From Meloidogyne chitwoodi (lineage: Eukaryota; Nematoda; Chromadorea; Rhabditida; Meloidogynidae), in assembly GCA_015183035.1 (NCBI GenBank), contig JACZZP010000015.1, positions 682,001 through 746,000 of the forward strand: DNA of 64,000 bases, read 5' to 3'. Below are positions 47,274 through 60,166 of the stretch, in pieces. The number at the start of each line of letters is the position of its first letter. The first letter of the stretch is position 1. A program made the translations under genes and the position numbers. A model generated the notes under the pieces. It was not told the origin of the DNA and did not search any database. It worked only from the letters and a program-made list of their open reading frames with translations.

Positions 47274-48429
47274 ATGTCAGGTTAATTGCTTCTTAATAAA
47301 ATTTTTCTTAATTATTTTTTAATTCAGGACAGCGTTATATACAAGAAGAGACAATTCAAGTCATGGCTTTGGAGGACAAAATTGGCGTGACGTTCTTCGA
47401 CGGGAAAACACCAACGCGTGTATCACGGATTCGCTACGACTCGTGCTTCATTGGGCAACTACTGGCTGGAGATGTCGTTTTGAGTGTTGATGGCCAGGTT
47501 AGAAATAAAAATTCCGGTGTGATCAAAGCTATAATTAACTTAAAATCTACAGCCGATCAAATCTGGTGATGAATTCAATGCTTATTGCTGTAGAGGTGAT
47601 CTGCCCAGAAAAGTCAACATCAAGTTCCGGCGCGACAACTACTACAAGATGATTACGATAAAAAGGACGGAGTTGAAAACGAAGAAAGGAGAAACTCAGG
47701 GCATCTATATTCAAGCACGTTGGAGGCCTGATTTACCACTTGGAATGATCGTCGAGAACAAGGCAAGGAGTTATTTTTGTTTTTTAATTTATATGACTTT
47801 AATTTTAAGGATGACTCAGTAGTTGTAGTGCATGTTGAGCCAGGGAGTGCCGCGTACCAACATTTCCAATTCGGGGACGTCATAGAGAAAGGTTTAAATT
47901 TTTTTTAGTTAATTAACGAATAAAAAAACTTTTTTTTTTAGTGAACGATGTAGCTGTAAAGAACACAGACGCTGCAAAATTGGCCATCAGAGACAGTATT
48001 CAAAACAAGCGATCGGTCGTTCTAAAAATTATTCGAAGTGTCAGAAAGAAGAGCCAGACAGAAGCACCACATGATGTGCGATTTATAATGCGACGGCATT
48101 ATGGCTTTTGGAATAGAGAGCACTCAAATACCTCGTGTGAGGATGACCCAACTGGTAGCCATACTGAATCAGGCGAAGAAGATGGAAGGAATGCAACTGG
48201 ATCTTCCTCAGGACAAAGGGCTAATGCACGACCAAATGGTCTATAATTTTTAATTAATTTAATTAACTAATTTATCTATTTTTAAGTCTACCATGCTGAA
48301 AACGTGGAAACTCAACAGATGAGGGCTGATGAATATGGGAAGACGTTGGTTGCAACACCGCCGAGAGCAGGGGGAGCAAGAAGCGAAAACGGAGATGGGA
48401 CGTCATCGACCAGCGGAAAAGGAGTCTAA
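47274..48429 (+). CDS. Two-PDZ-domain protein
   Basis: ATG 47274 (MSG) splices to QRYIQEETIQVMALEDKIGV. PDZ 1 has the carboxylate loop IGVTFF, then LLAGDVVLSVDGQPIKSGDE. A basic segment (KINFRRDNYYKM/KRTELKTKKG type) leads to PDZ 2, with loop LGMIVENK, VHVEPGSAAYQHFQFGDVIE and VNDVAVKNTDAAKLAIRD. A polar Ser/Gly/Glu-rich tail follows (SEEDGRN, SSSGQRANARPN), ending SSTSGKGV, stop 48427-48429. The first PDZ domain lies at about 47380-47640, the second at about 47690-48040. PDZ domains bind C-terminal peptides; the partners are unknown. No membrane segment. Codon use is clearly more GC-rich than neighbours, which suggests high expression or a different history. The terminal TSGKGV could itself be a PDZ-type ligand end, which is speculative. 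Confidence 0.85.
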
Positions 48430-49662
48430 CTAAGCTTATTGATATAATGAAGTTGATTTGTGATATTTCTGATAAATAATAATAATAATGCTTGTATTGT
48501 ATTTTTAATGTATTAATTATTTCTAAGCCATGTTGTATATTTTTGTTTTTGTTAAATAAATAAAAATAATATTTGTTTTTGTCTTGTTAAATAAATAAAT
48601 AATTTAATTTAAATAATTGAATTTTATGATTTTGAATCTTTTATCCCTTCCTAACATTTCTTCCTTTGGTAATCGTGTTTGTTCTCCTTTTTTCCTTTTC
48701 CCAATTTTTTTACATTTTCCAAACTTTTTGTATTTTTGCTTCTGTCAGGTAAAAAGGATTAAAAAGATAAATTATTTTTTATTCAATAATATGTTCGCAG
48801 AGTACGTGTCAGGGCAAAACACCATCTGATCAAAATACCTTCTCCAAACAAAAATCCTTTTAATTAATAAAAATATAAAATAATATTGTTTTTACAAATA
48901 TAATATTTTTTACTTTATCTTTTAATTCTTATTTAAACTTTCTCCATTTTTCAACTTTTCTTATTTTTTTTTTTAACAATATATTTATTTCTTCACACAC
49001 TCACCTGCGGTAATAATCCAACAAAAAACTCTGACACGAGTAGAAATTTCTGTTTCCAATATTTTATTGTCTTTTAGATAATTTTTTTAATTTTTTATTT
49101 ATTAAATGATTAAATATTTTATTATTCCTCTCATTTATCTCACTCTTTCAGAGAAAGAATAAGAAAACTTGGGATAAGGGCATTTATCCCTAATTTCAAT
49201 TAAACTTGCATAATTAAATAAAAATCTAAGCAATAATCTAATAAAAATACAAAAATAACTTGAGAACTATAAATAAACTTTAAAATTATTTGTTTTATTA
49301 AATTATATATTTAAATAAGAAATATAAGAGGTAAAATAAAGGAAATTAAATCAATTAGTAAATTGTCTATATTTTATTTAAAAACTAAAAAAATTTAAGA
49401 GCCTCAAAAATGTCAAGCAATAAGCTTTTTTCTCTTACAATCTGCTGAATAAACAATTTTTATTAAAATTTACTAAATATTTTATTTATAAAATATTATA
49501 TTAAAAATTATTATTATTTTTAATTTTCTTCTCTAAATTAATTTTTGTTTTAATAAGTAATTTCTTTTTATATATGTATTTATTAATTGTTTATCTTCTT
49601 TTTTTAATAATTGATCATATTTAAATATCTTAGGTATTTTATTTTTTATTTTCTTCTAAATA
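48430..49662. other. Intergenic region, nothing recognised
   Basis: 1.2 kb of AT-rich DNA between convergent genes, with repeated TAAATAAATAAAAAT near 48550-48600. No coding exon. Confidence 0.35.
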
Positions 49663-50386
49663 TTAATAAAGACTGTCAAATAACTTTGATCTATAATCAT
49701 ATAATTTTATATAAGAATCATAGTATGGGTCATAGTAACGTCGATAAGGGTCATAATAGCGATAGGCACCATACTCTATTGGGTCAAATTGTAATCTCCT
49801 TTAATTGTTTAAAATAAATAAAATAAATAAATTTAAATATTTACTAACCTAACCCAATAATATTGGCCAGTAATTGTAGCTTTTGATTGAAAATTCCAAC
49901 GATAAGGGTATTGGTCAATTTGTCTAAATATAAATAAATATTTATTTAAAAAATTAAAAAACCCGTGATAATAATGTCGATGAAATTGAGTACGTCTATA
50001 ACGAGGAGAGAAATAATAATATTTATCATAAATATGATTTCTCTAAAAATAAATATTTAAATTAATTAAATATTTAAATTTAATTTACCAAAGAAAAGTT
50101 TGGATTTACTCTATAATAATTTGGTTTAACAGAAGAATAACTGTGGAAGGGAATATAAGTAGAACCTGCAACACCAAAGGGAGAATATTCAACAATTCTG
50201 GAAACAGATTGTGAACGAACAGTTTGCTAATTTAATTAAAATAAATTAATTAATTAAAATAAAACAAACATTTATTTGTTGTTTATTTTGTCCTAAATGA
50301 TTTAATGAAGCTGAACGATAAATACTACCTTCATTATTATTATTATTATTTAAATTATTTAGAATATATGAAGATGGAGGAGGCAT
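49663..50386 (-). CDS. Tyr-rich protein of unknown function
   Basis: ATG 50384-50386 gives MPPPSSYILNN followed by an Asn run. Polar sequence follows (SIYRSASLNHLGQNKQQINQ, SQSVSRIVEYSPFGVAG), then aromatic-rich exons (KPNYYRVNPNFSL, RNHIYDKYYYFSPRYRRTQF, HRHYYHRQIDQYPYRWNFQ). The final exon is highly Tyr/Arg/Asp-rich (YGAYRYYDPYRRYYDPYYDS), ending KLFDSLY, stop 49663-49665. About six small exons with consistent splices support a real gene. No signal peptide or membrane span is evident. I recognise no family; Tyr-rich tracts are seen in RNA-binding and in cross-linked structural proteins, and the sequence does not decide which. Confidence 0.65.
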
Positions 50387-51496
50387 TTTTTATATTTTTT
50401 TAAAAGACTTAAAAAATAAAATTTAAAAAATTGTTTAATTTATTTTAATCAATCGTTAGAGAGAGAAGACTTTTTTTAGAAAAAAAATCATTAATCGACT
50501 CTTCTTAAAAATTTCTTTTAAATGATTGAAAAAGAAAAAAGAATTAATAGTGCTTTTTTATATATTAAGCTTAAAACTTTTTTTATTAGAACTTAGAGAA
50601 AGTTAAAAAATTGATTTGCCTCGAGGGAGAAACAAACAATTTTTTATTCTTTTATTTTTTTAAAAATTACACTTTTTTTAAATATATTTAGGTATTTTTC
50701 CTCTAAGTGTTTTAAATTTTTTTGAATAAAAAACAATTTTTGTTATCGATTCTCTTAGGGGTAATTTACATAAAAATATTTTCTATATATATTTTAATAA
50801 TTTCTAAATGGAAATTTAGATTTTTTTAAGCTTTTATTTATTAAAAAACAAAAAAAATACATTTTGTTGAATAAAGTGTTATAAACTTTAATTATTTATT
50901 TATTTTATATAATTTAATTTAATTATCTCACTTATATTAAATAAGTTTTTTTATTTAATTTTAATTACCTATTTTATATAAATTTTATAATTATAAAATA
51001 AATTAATTATTAAAATAAAATATATATTAATTTAGAATTTTTTAATATAATTTTAATTAGCTTTTTTTATTCTCCCCTAATTTATTTTAAAATGTTCGTA
51101 ACCATAGAAAATGAATTTTTTTAAATAATTTACAAATAGCATTTTTAAAACTTTTACTCTTTTTTTAAATTAATTAAATGTTTAAAATAATTAATATTTT
51201 TATAAAATATTTTTTCTTTTAAATTTTGTAAAGTAATTTAATATTTAAAAACAATTAATTAAATAATTATAAGAGAAAGAAAAATTAAAAGATTTATTTA
51301 ATTAGTTGTGAAGGAAAAGATTAATATATAATAGGTAGGTAATAAAGATAGTAAGAATTCTTTAGGAGACTAATCTTTTTATTTTATTTAAATTAAAAAA
51401 TAAATTTTAATGTTTAATTTAATTAATTAAATAATATTTAATTAAATTTAATTAATTTTATAATTTATTTAGAATTTAAAATTAAAATAAAGAGAA
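50387..51496. other. Intergenic region between divergent genes
   Basis: 1.1 kb upstream of both the Tyr-rich gene (-) and the nuclear receptor (+). Extremely AT-rich, nothing recognised. Confidence 0.35.
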
Positions 51497-53402
51497 ATGT
51501 CTTTTTCTCAAAATTCTTCAACTAACAACAATAATAATAATAATATTTTATCATCTTCTTCTAATAATTTAAATAATATTGAAGATTTTAATGATTCTTT
51601 TATTATTGAAAATACTAATAATTATATTAATTTAGAAGATCTTGAAAAACAAATTAATAAAGAAAGTCTTTTATATTTTTCTAATAATTTAAATAAATTA
51701 ATATTACAAGAAGAACAACAAAATAATAATTATATTTTACAATCATTTAATACTAATAATAATTTAAATAATACAGAAAATCAAGTATTTTTTAATTTTA
51801 AAAAATATGTTAATTATCAAATAATTTACATATTTTAATTAAAATTATAAATCTTTCTTTTTTCATTTTTTAGAATTTAAACGAAAAAAGACCAACAAAA
51901 TGTGTTGTCTGTACTGGAATAGCAAAATGTAATTATTTTGATGTTCCTAGTTGTATAGGTAATTAATATATATTTTTTATTTTTATTTAAATATTTTATA
52001 AAAATTATTTTTAATTTAATTTTTATTATTTTTAGGTTGTCGTTCATTTTTTCGACGTTCTATTTTAGGTCAGCAACGTTTATATACTTGCAAAAATAAT
52101 AAAAATTGTCAAATTCAGAAAGGTTTTATTAAAAAATATTTATTTTTTAATTTTCTAAAGGTGACCGTTGCCGTGCTTGTCGTTTTGACCAATGTCTTCT
52201 TAGTGGAATGGACTTTCGTACTCTTCAAAAATTTCCAGATGGAATTGAAATAAATAAAATAAATAATATTTTAACTGAAAGAAAACGTCAATTAATTTCA
52301 AAAAAAACTTTAGGTTTTCAAGAAAATTCAATTATTTTGGTAAATTAATTAATTATAATAATTAATTAATTATTATTTTAGCATAAAAGATCAGATTTAG
52401 AATTATTAAAAATGTTAAAATATTCTGATGATTGTTTTTTACATATTCGTTATTCAGAAACTGATCTTTCAACAATTTTTCCTTATAAAAGTATTTTTGA
52501 TATTCTCCAATCTTTTAATGTAAATTGTGTAAACCAATCTATTTTATCTAAATTTAACATGTTTTCGGTAAAATAAAATTAATTTTATAAATTAATTTTC
52601 TTTAGAAAAAAAGAATAATTCCAAAAAATTCTGATTATTTCTTTCAAAAAATTAGAGAAGGAAATTTTTCAACTCTACTTTGGTTATTTATTGACTCATT
52701 TTTATTTATTGAAATAACAAAAACTTGGCCAATTATTCAACAACTTTCTTTTGAAGACAAAGTTTTTTTTAATAAATTTATTTATTTTATTTATTAAAAA
52801 TTTAGTTAAAACTTTATTTTCATAATGGACCTGCAACAATTATTTTTGGTCAAGTATTTTATAGTAAAAATATTCAAGAAAGTGAAATATTTATATTTCC
52901 TTGTGGATTTACTCCTTTATTTATTATAAATAAAAAAAATCATTTAAAATTATTTTATAATAATTTATTAAAAATAAAAGAAGCTAATTTAACTAGAGAA
53001 GAATTTTTACTTCTCAGATCTGCTATATTTTTTCATACTGGTTATTTAAAATAAAAATATATTTTATTTATTTTTTATTTTATAGCTTTAACTGATTTAT
53101 CAAGCAATGGATGTAAAATATTACAAATTGAACTTGATAAACTCTCTCAGGCATTAATGCTTTATGAAAGGAATAAATGGGGGGATATTGGGGGAGCAGA
53201 AAGATTTACTTATTTGGTTATTAATTAATTAATTAATTAATTAATTAAATATATTGTATTTAAATAGATGTTATTAATAACTACAACATTTCAATTTGGC
53301 AAAACTCATCGAAAATTTCTTAAAAATTATATGGAAATGAGAAAAAATTTAAATAAAATGAATCATCCCAAATTTGTTGAAAATTTAATATTTGGAAAAT
53401 AA
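51497..53402 (+). CDS. Nuclear hormone receptor (nematode type)
   Basis: ATG 51497 starts an Asn/Ser-rich low-complexity N-terminus. The DNA-binding domain spans about 51890-52200. Finger 1 is CVVC...CIGC with 13 residues between pairs, followed by RSFFRRSIL. The P-box region (CIGCRSFFRRS) is typical of the expanded nematode NHR group. Finger 2 is CKNNKNC...CRACRFDQCLLSGMD. A hinge and a ligand-binding domain follow, with STLLWLFIDSFLFIEITKTW, FEDKLKLYFHNG, ANLTREEFLLLRSAIFF and DKLSQALMLYERN. The C-terminal helix is short (PKFVENLIFGK, stop 53400-53402), with no clear AF-2 motif. It should act as a nuclear transcription factor; ligand and targets are unknown. The nematode family is very large, so no nhr number is given. 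Confidence 0.9.
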
Positions 53403-53460
53403 TTATATAAAAGTTATCTGATTTTAATTTAATCTTTTGTATAAAATATTTATTTATTTT

Positions 53461-54102
53461 TTACTCAGCTGTTGGAAGTCCCAAAAGTTTCAAATGTTTA
53501 TTTGCAATTTTTGCAAAATCTTCACCCAAAGCCATCCAAGCATTTTTATGTTTTTCATCTAATTCTATTTTTGTTGATAAAAATCCTGTCCAAACTGTCC
53601 AAAATGCCTTTAATTAAATTAATTAAATTAATTTATAAATAATAAGACCATCCAAAGAGAAGGTTCCATTTTAAATTGGCGATGTCGATTAATTATTTCT
53701 TGAATATATGAATTAAATACCATCTTAAAAATATAAAAATAAAATTAATTATAATAAAAACCTCATCATCATATACTCTTACAGTTAAATGCATTGCTAA
53801 AAGCAATCTCTGTCCTTGTTCTAAATAAATAAATAATTAAATTATTTATTTATTTTTTACTTTCAAAACGTTCAGATTTTTGTACATCTTCTGCTGTATA
53901 TTTTTCAGCACCTTTAAAATATACACGAAGATCAGGAAAATTTGTAAAAAAGCTTAAATAATTTTAATAAATTAATTAATTAAAATTACTATTTATAAAA
54001 ATCTTTTCCATTTTGTTTTTCTTCTGTTCCAGTACCGATACGAAGTTTGGAAATTGTTTCTAGGCAAAGAGATTGAATTTGATGACGTTTATTTTCAGAC
54101 AT
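53461..54102 (-). CDS. glb-1: Globin, GLB-1-like
   Basis: ATG 54100-54102 begins MSENKRHQIQSLCLETISKL. The globin fold is clear: DFYKYFFTNFPDLRVYFKGA, EKYTAEDVQKSERFE, QGQRLLLAMHLTVRVYDDEM (distal Gln and following helix), INRHRQFKMEPSLWMAFWTV (proximal His in NRH) and WMALGEDFAKIANKHLK. It ends LLGLPTAE, stop 53461-53463. The length is about 160 residues and there is no signal peptide, matching the intracellular myoglobin-like GLB-1 of nematodes, which binds O2. All heme-pocket landmarks are present. Five short exons. Confidence 0.93.
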
Positions 54103-54655
54103 TTTTTAATATTTAAATTAAGTGAAGAATTAATTATTTATTTATTTTTAAAATAATCTTTTATATTCTTATAAAAAAATAATAATATTATTGATAAAAA
54201 TAAATATTTTTTTATCAGAAAAAAACTTGTTTTTAATAAAATATTAATAATTTGCTCAATTTTAAAAATTGTGAAGTATTTTATAGTAAATAAATAAATA
54301 AATTTTTTATTTATTTTAAAAATAAATTAAATTAATTATCTAAAAAATAAATAAAAATTAAATATATTTTTTAAAAACAATTACTACCAATATAAATTAT
54401 TTAAAAATTGTAAATATTTAAGTTAACTGAGATTTTAATATTTTTATTTAAATTATAAAAAATAAATATAATTGAAGATATTTATAAATGAAAATATTAA
54501 ATAAATAAATTAAGAAAAAAAATAATAATAATTTTTTATAATTGCCACACACATACAAAGAGAGAGGGTAGCAATAAATGAACAGAGAAAATATTATTAC
54601 TTTTTTCGTACAAGTTAAATGCTTGACACGAGAAAAACAATAAAGACCAATTTTT
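54103..54655. other. Spacer upstream of the globin
   Basis: AT-rich 550 bp. A less AT-rich stretch at 54540-54640 (CACACACATACAAAGAGAGAGG) has no recognised function. Confidence 0.35.
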
Positions 54656-56254
54656 TTAAAGAATAACTCTTTTCATTAATTTTTTATTTATTGGAAGCAT
54701 TTTTCTTTCTTCTTTAATTCCAAAAAATTTTTTTATTCGTTTAAATTCTTCAGAAAAGGCATTTCTAAATTGTTCATTCAATAAAGCGTAAAGAACTGGA
54801 TTCCAAACTGTTGAACTATAAAAAAAATTTGTTAAAATTATAACTAAAACATATACCTATGTTAGTTAACACCCCATTTATTCGCAAAAACGATAAAATA
54901 TTTTCTTGCGACTAAATGGGGTGTTTTCCCGAAATAATATTTAAAAAATAAAAAGAAATTAAATAATCCTTTTAAAAACTTGCCTCATCGATAAACAATG
55001 AGTTGTTGTCCCAAAAAGATATTCCTGTGCTGTTACCCATTTAGGTAACCATTGATAATCACGTAAAACATTAAATATAACAGAAGGTGACCAACAACAA
55101 AAAAAGACGGCAACCATTGCTAAAATTATGTTTTTAATTTAAAAAAGAAGTCTTTTAATTAATTTAATTACCAATTAACATTTTATTAGTACGAATCCTT
55201 CTATTTAAAAGCACTTTTCTTTGTTCCATTGCTAATTTTAAAACTCCATCACTAACTAATAACATTCCATTTTGTTGTTTTTGTTCATAAGAATTTCCTT
55301 CAGTAGTACCAAATGAACTACTCAAAAATTTGTCACGTCGAGAATAATTACTACTATAATCACTAAATTTTGTCATTTCTGTAGATGAACGTTTTGCATT
55401 AATTCCTGAATTAATTTTGACAGAAATCATAACATAACAGCTTGTTATAATCAAAAAAGGAATGACAAATTGTATAAATAATACAAATGTTCCTTAATTT
55501 TTAAAAAAATTATTAAAAAAAATAATAAATAAAATTACCGTAAATACTTCTTTGAATGCTACTATTACTCCAATCTTCAGTACAAAATTGTCCACAAAAT
55601 GGAGGCCAATCTACCATTGTTTGATTAAAAAGAATAGGTAAAGAAATTGCTAAAGCAATTAAACAATTTAAGGCCACAATACGACAAGCACAACATTTTT
55701 GTATTGATGGCTTTAATGGAGTTACAATTAAAAGAAAACGATCAATGGAAATAGAGGTTAATGTTAAAGTTGAAAAGCAAAGAGATACTCCTTGAATTAG
55801 AGGAACCCAATTACATAAAATCTGTCCAAAAGGCCAAATTTTAGTGAATGCAACAATTGGCTAAATATATAATTTAAAATAATTATTTTAAATTACCGTT
55901 ATAGTTCCTGAAACAAAAGAAATAACAATATCAGAAACAGATAAAGACACTATAAAAAGATTTCTAACAGATTGTAATGATTTATATTGGCAAACACTTA
56001 AAATAACGAGAATATTGCCCAGTAAAGAAGTTAAAACAATTATTGAATAAAGAAAGGCAAAAAATCCCATTACAATTGGAAGTGAAGTTAAATCAGAGCT
56101 ATTTGTCCATAAAAATTCCTTTAATTTTAATTAAATAAATTAAATAATATAATAAGTTTTTCAATTATACCTTAATGTCCATACACTGAATATTATTTGA
56201 ATTGATAATTTCTGAAGAGAAGGGAATCGTTATTTCTTTAAAATGTTCTTCCAT
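54656..56254 (-). CDS. Neuropeptide-type class A GPCR
   Basis: ATG 56252-56254 begins MEEHFKEITIPFSSEIINSN. Seven membrane spans are seen. TM1 is FFAFLYSIIVLTSLLGNILV and TM2 includes NLFIVSLSVSDIVISFVSG (L-x-x-x-D). TM3 is VPLIQGVSLCFSTLTLTSI followed by DRFLLI in place of DRY. TM4 and TM5 are present (YGTFVLFIQFVIPFLIITSC). Intracellular loop 3 is long and polar. TM6 is MVAVFFCCWSPSVIFNVLRD, and TM7 is HCLSMSSTVWNPVLYALLNE with NPxxY. The basic tail ends KKLMKRVIL, stop 54656-54658. The TM7 FGTTTHCLSMSSTVWNPVLY signature is that of NPY/NPF-like nematode receptors (npr). The ligand is presumably a short amidated peptide. One intron holds a hairpin (54868-54925). Confidence 0.87.
54868..54925. 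repeat. 58-nt hairpin in a GPCR intron
   Basis: AACACCCCATTTATTCGCAA pairs with TTGCGACTAAATGGGGTGTT: 20-bp arms with one mismatch around an approximately 18-nt loop. It is far more GC-rich than the surrounding intron. Could be a tiny MITE or a small-RNA precursor. Confidence 0.7.
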
Positions 56255-59200
56255 ATATTTTTTAAATATTTTTTAAGTTTAAATTATAATTTTTTAAAAT
56301 AATACTTAATAATCTTTAAATTAAATCAAAAGGTAATTAATAATAAAATAAAAATTAAATTGGATAAACAGTTGAAAGGCTAATTATCCCTTTTACATTT
56401 CCTTCACAGAAAAGTTATATTCGTAAATAATTTAACATTAACATTGCTTACTAGGTTTTTTTAAACACAAAAATGCCACAACCATTGTAATTATTTATTT
56501 ATTAAAATGTAGCTGACGCCAAAATGACCGAGGGGAAGGTTTTTTTATGTGTTTGATGGGAAAATATGAGGGCAATACCTACTAGAGGAGGTATGAGTGA
56601 AGAAAATGGGGGGAAGTAAAAAATAAATAAATAAAAAAAATATATTTTATTTCATTTTGTGCTTCACATCTCCTTTTCAGGAAGAGATAATCCTCGCTCT
56701 TTTTTTCTAATTGTGATGGGAATAAAAGGCAAGAATTTTTAATTTAATTTCAATTAAAAAAATGAAATAAATTTATATATTTATTTATTTATAGTCTAAT
56801 AATTAATTATTCAGTGATTTTTCAAAGAAATAATAATTTTACTTTTTGAAGAAAATTTCAATCTAAACAATAAAATACAAAAAAATCCAAACAATCTAAG
56901 AAACAAAAAAAATAAATAAATAAATATTTAATAAAAAAATATATTTTTTTTTATAAATGTATAAAAACAACAAAGTTTTTGTTGCATGAAAATTATGGCA
57001 ATTTTAATGGATTATCCAAGCATATATTCGATAAAAATAAACAAATGTCTAATTCAAAATATGAGATAAACAAATTTAAAAAAGGATGGGAAAATAAATT
57101 TAAAAAAAAATAAAATATAATTAAATATTTTTAATTTATTATGTTTAAATTTAAAAAAGATTAGTAAAAATATATTTTAAGAGAATTAATTGGATTTTAC
57201 TAAAATAAAATAAAAGAATATTAGTAAATTTAAAATAAAGTAATATGAGTATATATTTTATAACAATTTATTTATATAATTCTTTTTTAATAAAATACCA
57301 AAGAATTACCGGAATTGGAAATGCGCTCTGCTAAACCGTTTTTTTTCATCAAAATGGATTTTAAATAAATTTTATAAAACACCTGGAAATTACTGAATGT
57401 GATAAATATATTTATAAATTTATAATTTTGAAAAAAAATTTTAAATAAAAGATATAAAATAAAACATAAATGTGAGGGAATTTGAGCTTTAAATTTATTT
57501 ATTTATTAAATATTCTAATAGTTTTATTCCTCTGCATTTGTCCCTTTAACCTTTAAAAAACAACGAGAAAAGGCCATTAGTTTTTCTCTTCAGAAAGCAT
57601 GTGCGCCAAAGAACGCAAATTTTAAAAAATTTAAATAAAAATATTTTTTTATTTATTAAAAAATAAATAAATTTAAAAATTTTAAATTTTTAAAAATTTA
57701 AAATAATTTTGAAAAAAAATTTATTTATTATTTGAATAATTTTTATTTGAATTTTAATTTGTCGCACAGCAGACTTAACAATTTTCAGTGAAAAAATAGA
57801 GAAATGAAGCGGATGTAAAATATTAAATGTTCAACTGTTAAAAAATGGAAATAAATATTCTAAAATAAATATATTTATTAGACTATAAAATATCACGCAA
57901 ATTCTCAAAAAATATTTTTAAATAGAAATATTAATTAAAATAAAAGAAATTAAAATTGTTAATTTTGTGAAATCCTTTTTTTAGGTAATTCGGCAGGATT
58001 TTTTATAAACTTTTTGTCTTTTACAGCATCAAAACGATTTTTGATTAAAAATTTTGATTTTCGTAAAAATGGCAAAATTCTCAGTTTTACTAAAAAATTA
58101 AATAATTATATTTATTTTAAAATATCCAAATAAAATAAATAAATTATTTATGAATTTACGTAAGCGAATGAATGAGAGAATAAATAAATGAATAAATTCT
58201 CACAATTTTTGTAGTTTTTTTTTGCTTCAATGACTTCCTTTTTTAGAAAAATAATTTTTTTGTTCCGATTTCGATTTTTTGATTTAAATTTTCTTTTTTT
58301 TTTAATTTTTTAAATTTAATTCTAATTATGTCGAAAAAATGCAATTTTTAGTTATTAAAAATACAAATATTTTTATAAAAAAATAATGGAAGATTTAAAA
58401 TAAATAAATAAATTCAGAAAAAATTATTAATTAATTAAATTAATTTATTTAAATTAAAAAAATAAATATTATTAAAGATTTTTAATTCTGAAACTTTTTA
58501 GTTTATTTTTAATTAAAACATTCTGTATGTGTTTTTTATAAAAATTTAATTTTTAGGTAAAAACATCTTTTATTTTTGCTTAATTTTGACACATTGTTGA
58601 TTTAATTTTAAATTATTTTAAGGATAAAAATAAAATTAAAGGTAATTATTTTTATTACAAATCCTCCATTATTCTCTTCTTTTTTTGTAATTATGCCAAT
58701 TTAAAAATAAAATTAAAAATACGAGACAAAAATAAAAATAATAACAGAAAATAGTTAAATAAAAAATGTACTATTATTTATTTATTTTATAAAAATAAAT
58801 TATAAATTTTTTCTAGAAATTAAAAAAAGGTAAATGAATAATTAAATATATTAGACTAAAAGTTTTAATTCTGATCCAATTTATAAGTCCCCTAGTTTTG
58901 TTAAGGAACAATAATTTAATTAATAAAACTAAAATTAGGAATAAATAACTAAAAATTTTATCTAATTCTTAACAAATTATTTTAGTTTTATTTATTTATT
59001 TTAAATTTTTGTTTTTTTTTACTAGCGAAGAAGGACATCGGCATGCAATTTCTCAAAATAATATTTACAAAAATGATTAAAAAAATAATTTTAATGTTGA
59101 TATAACAATAAATAAAGTAGTACTTGAATTTTGTTTTTTTAAACTTCTTATTTTACCCTAAATTTTAATTTTACTCATAAACTGAACAGAGAACTGAATT

Positions 59201-60166
59201 TTTCTAATTATTAATCACAAATATTCTGTTACTTATTAATTAATTAATAAACACAATTTTATTCAATTTTATTAATTTTTTTCCTTTTATTTTTCTTTTT
59301 TATTTTACTTAACATTTGTATAAAATTAAAATAATGGACAGCTTGGAGGATATTCAACATAAAATGATGTCATTTTTATTTTTTAATATTTTATTCAATA
59401 TTATCTTTTTCTTTTAAATAAGCTATTCCCTTACTACTACTACACATAAACTCATTGCTATATTTCTTTTTTAAATATAAAATTGAGATAAAAAGGAAAA
59501 AATGGCTGCCAAAAAATGCCGTTAGCTTTAGTTTATAGCCAATATTTACATTATTTTATTTTTTTAGTTTTTCTAAATTTCTTTTATTTTTTATTACTCC
59601 TAAGCCTAGTAAGTATTTACTATATATTTTTCTATTTTTCTTTCTCTCTTTCTATTCAAAATATTTTCTTTCAATTACGCTTTAGCTTTTACGGCAATTT
59701 TAATTTTTAAACGAAAAATAATACAAATAATTCTTTTTCTTTTTTTTTTTTAAATATTCCATTTAAATAAATATTATTTTTAATTTTATCAGAATTTCTT
59801 TTTAATTTCAACATATTCCCTCAAATTATTTTAATAAAATTATCAATTACCTTCTTTTTTAGTCTTTACTTATATTTAACCTTTACCTCTACTTGAGAAT
59901 AATTTTTTACAAAAAATACTTTATATAATAATTTTTGCAAAAATAGCTAAATTATAAATAACTTCTTTCTTATATTAAAAGTAACATTTTCTTAACAAAT
60001 ACTCTTCTTTTCTTAAAAAATAATTTTATTACCTTCAAGCTTTTTTCGTTTTCTTATTTTCCTTTTAAAAAAATTAAGATAACATTTTTTACTTTTTTTT
60101 TTAAAAAAAAGATATAGAAAAATAACTTTCCATAAAATTATGTTTATTATTTAATTGATCGACAGT
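56255..60166. other. 3.9-kb gene-free region
   Basis: No ORF with coding character, no tRNA and no clear repeat array. The stretch is almost entirely A/T-rich, with scattered patches of mixed composition (56510-56600, 57300-57350, 57520-57620). Promoter regions of the GPCR (-) and the neurensin-like gene (+) should lie at the two ends. Confidence 0.4.
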
